From positions 1-64,000 of the forward strand of contig MLAK01000552.1 in the NCBI GenBank assembly GCA_001839685.1: a stretch of 64,000 nt of DNA, read 5' to 3'. The DNA is from Tritrichomonas foetus. Lineage: Eukaryota > Parabasalia > Tritrichomonadida > Tritrichomonadidae. The first letter of the stretch is position 1; every line of letters begins with the position of its first letter. The notes beneath the pieces are model-generated. The model saw nothing but the letters and a program-made list of their open reading frames with translations, was not told the DNA's origin and did no database searches. Shown piece after piece: positions 63,983-64,000 of the stretch. The position numbers and the translations under genes are program-made.

Positions 63983-64000
63983 TCCACAACTTAATGTAAA

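Noticed and set aside
1..64000. tRNA, rRNA or CRISPR features
   Set aside because: No T-loop consensus with cloverleaf, no rRNA-like stretch and no regularly spaced repeats were seen on either strand by eye.

Overview
The window looks like nuclear DNA of a parabasalid flagellate (trichomonad), most likely a Tritrichomonas-type genome. The evidence is its AT-rich spacers, closely packed protein genes with no visible introns, and initiator-like TCA(+1)Y(A/T) motifs a few bases upstream of several ATGs. It also carries an intact mariner transposase of the trichomonad type, a giant GGA-repeat surface protein resembling the Pmp-like proteins of trichomonads, and a divergent ankyrin-type protein. 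The species assignment is inference. No tRNA, rRNA or CRISPR was found. In several genes the longest open frame begins at TTG or GTG; there I chose the first good ATG and say so.

Layout. 1-2107: spacer with a hairpin at the left edge. 2108-4012: Vilse/ARHGAP39-type RhoGAP. 4102-5391: mariner copy A (minus). 5690-9297: two cilium-type genes, a CEP104-like tip protein and a CDK20/CCRK-like kinase. 9323-9397: a 75-base poly(T) run. 9918-20597: one very large Pmp-like gene (minus strand, about 3,100 codons). It is interrupted by mariner copy B (17444-18733, plus strand) and by a single in-frame TGA, and it contains an assembly gap. 20598-25830: gene-poor and relic-rich, with a TIR-bounded element (21484-22029), a Cys-rich orphan gene and a decayed ubiquitin-protease fragment. 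25831-35860: pseudokinase, homeodomain-like/WD40 protein, kinase, ankyrin-type protein and a small acidic protein. 36089-43676: unknown acidic-tailed protein, V-ATPase subunit G, TBL1-like co-repressor, AP beta adaptin and GCN5-bromodomain acetyltransferase. 44172-49871: giant USP deubiquitinase. 50077-63982: tail-anchored protein, TPR protein, Rad23-like UBL/UBA protein, MFS sugar-type transporter, several unknowns, an ENTH-like adaptor, and an armadillo-like gene with a premature TGA.

How the genes relate. They are individually transcribed housekeeping genes in mixed orientation, not operons. Recurring themes are flagellum (CEP104-like, CDK20-like), endomembrane sorting (AP beta, ENTH-like, V-ATPase G), ubiquitin (USP, UBL/UBA, USP relic) and chromatin (GCN5, TBL1-like). 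The most striking story is recent mobile-element activity. Two mariner copies differ by one resolved base, and one of them splits a giant surface-protein gene whose reading frame is exactly restored if the element and one TA are removed in silico.
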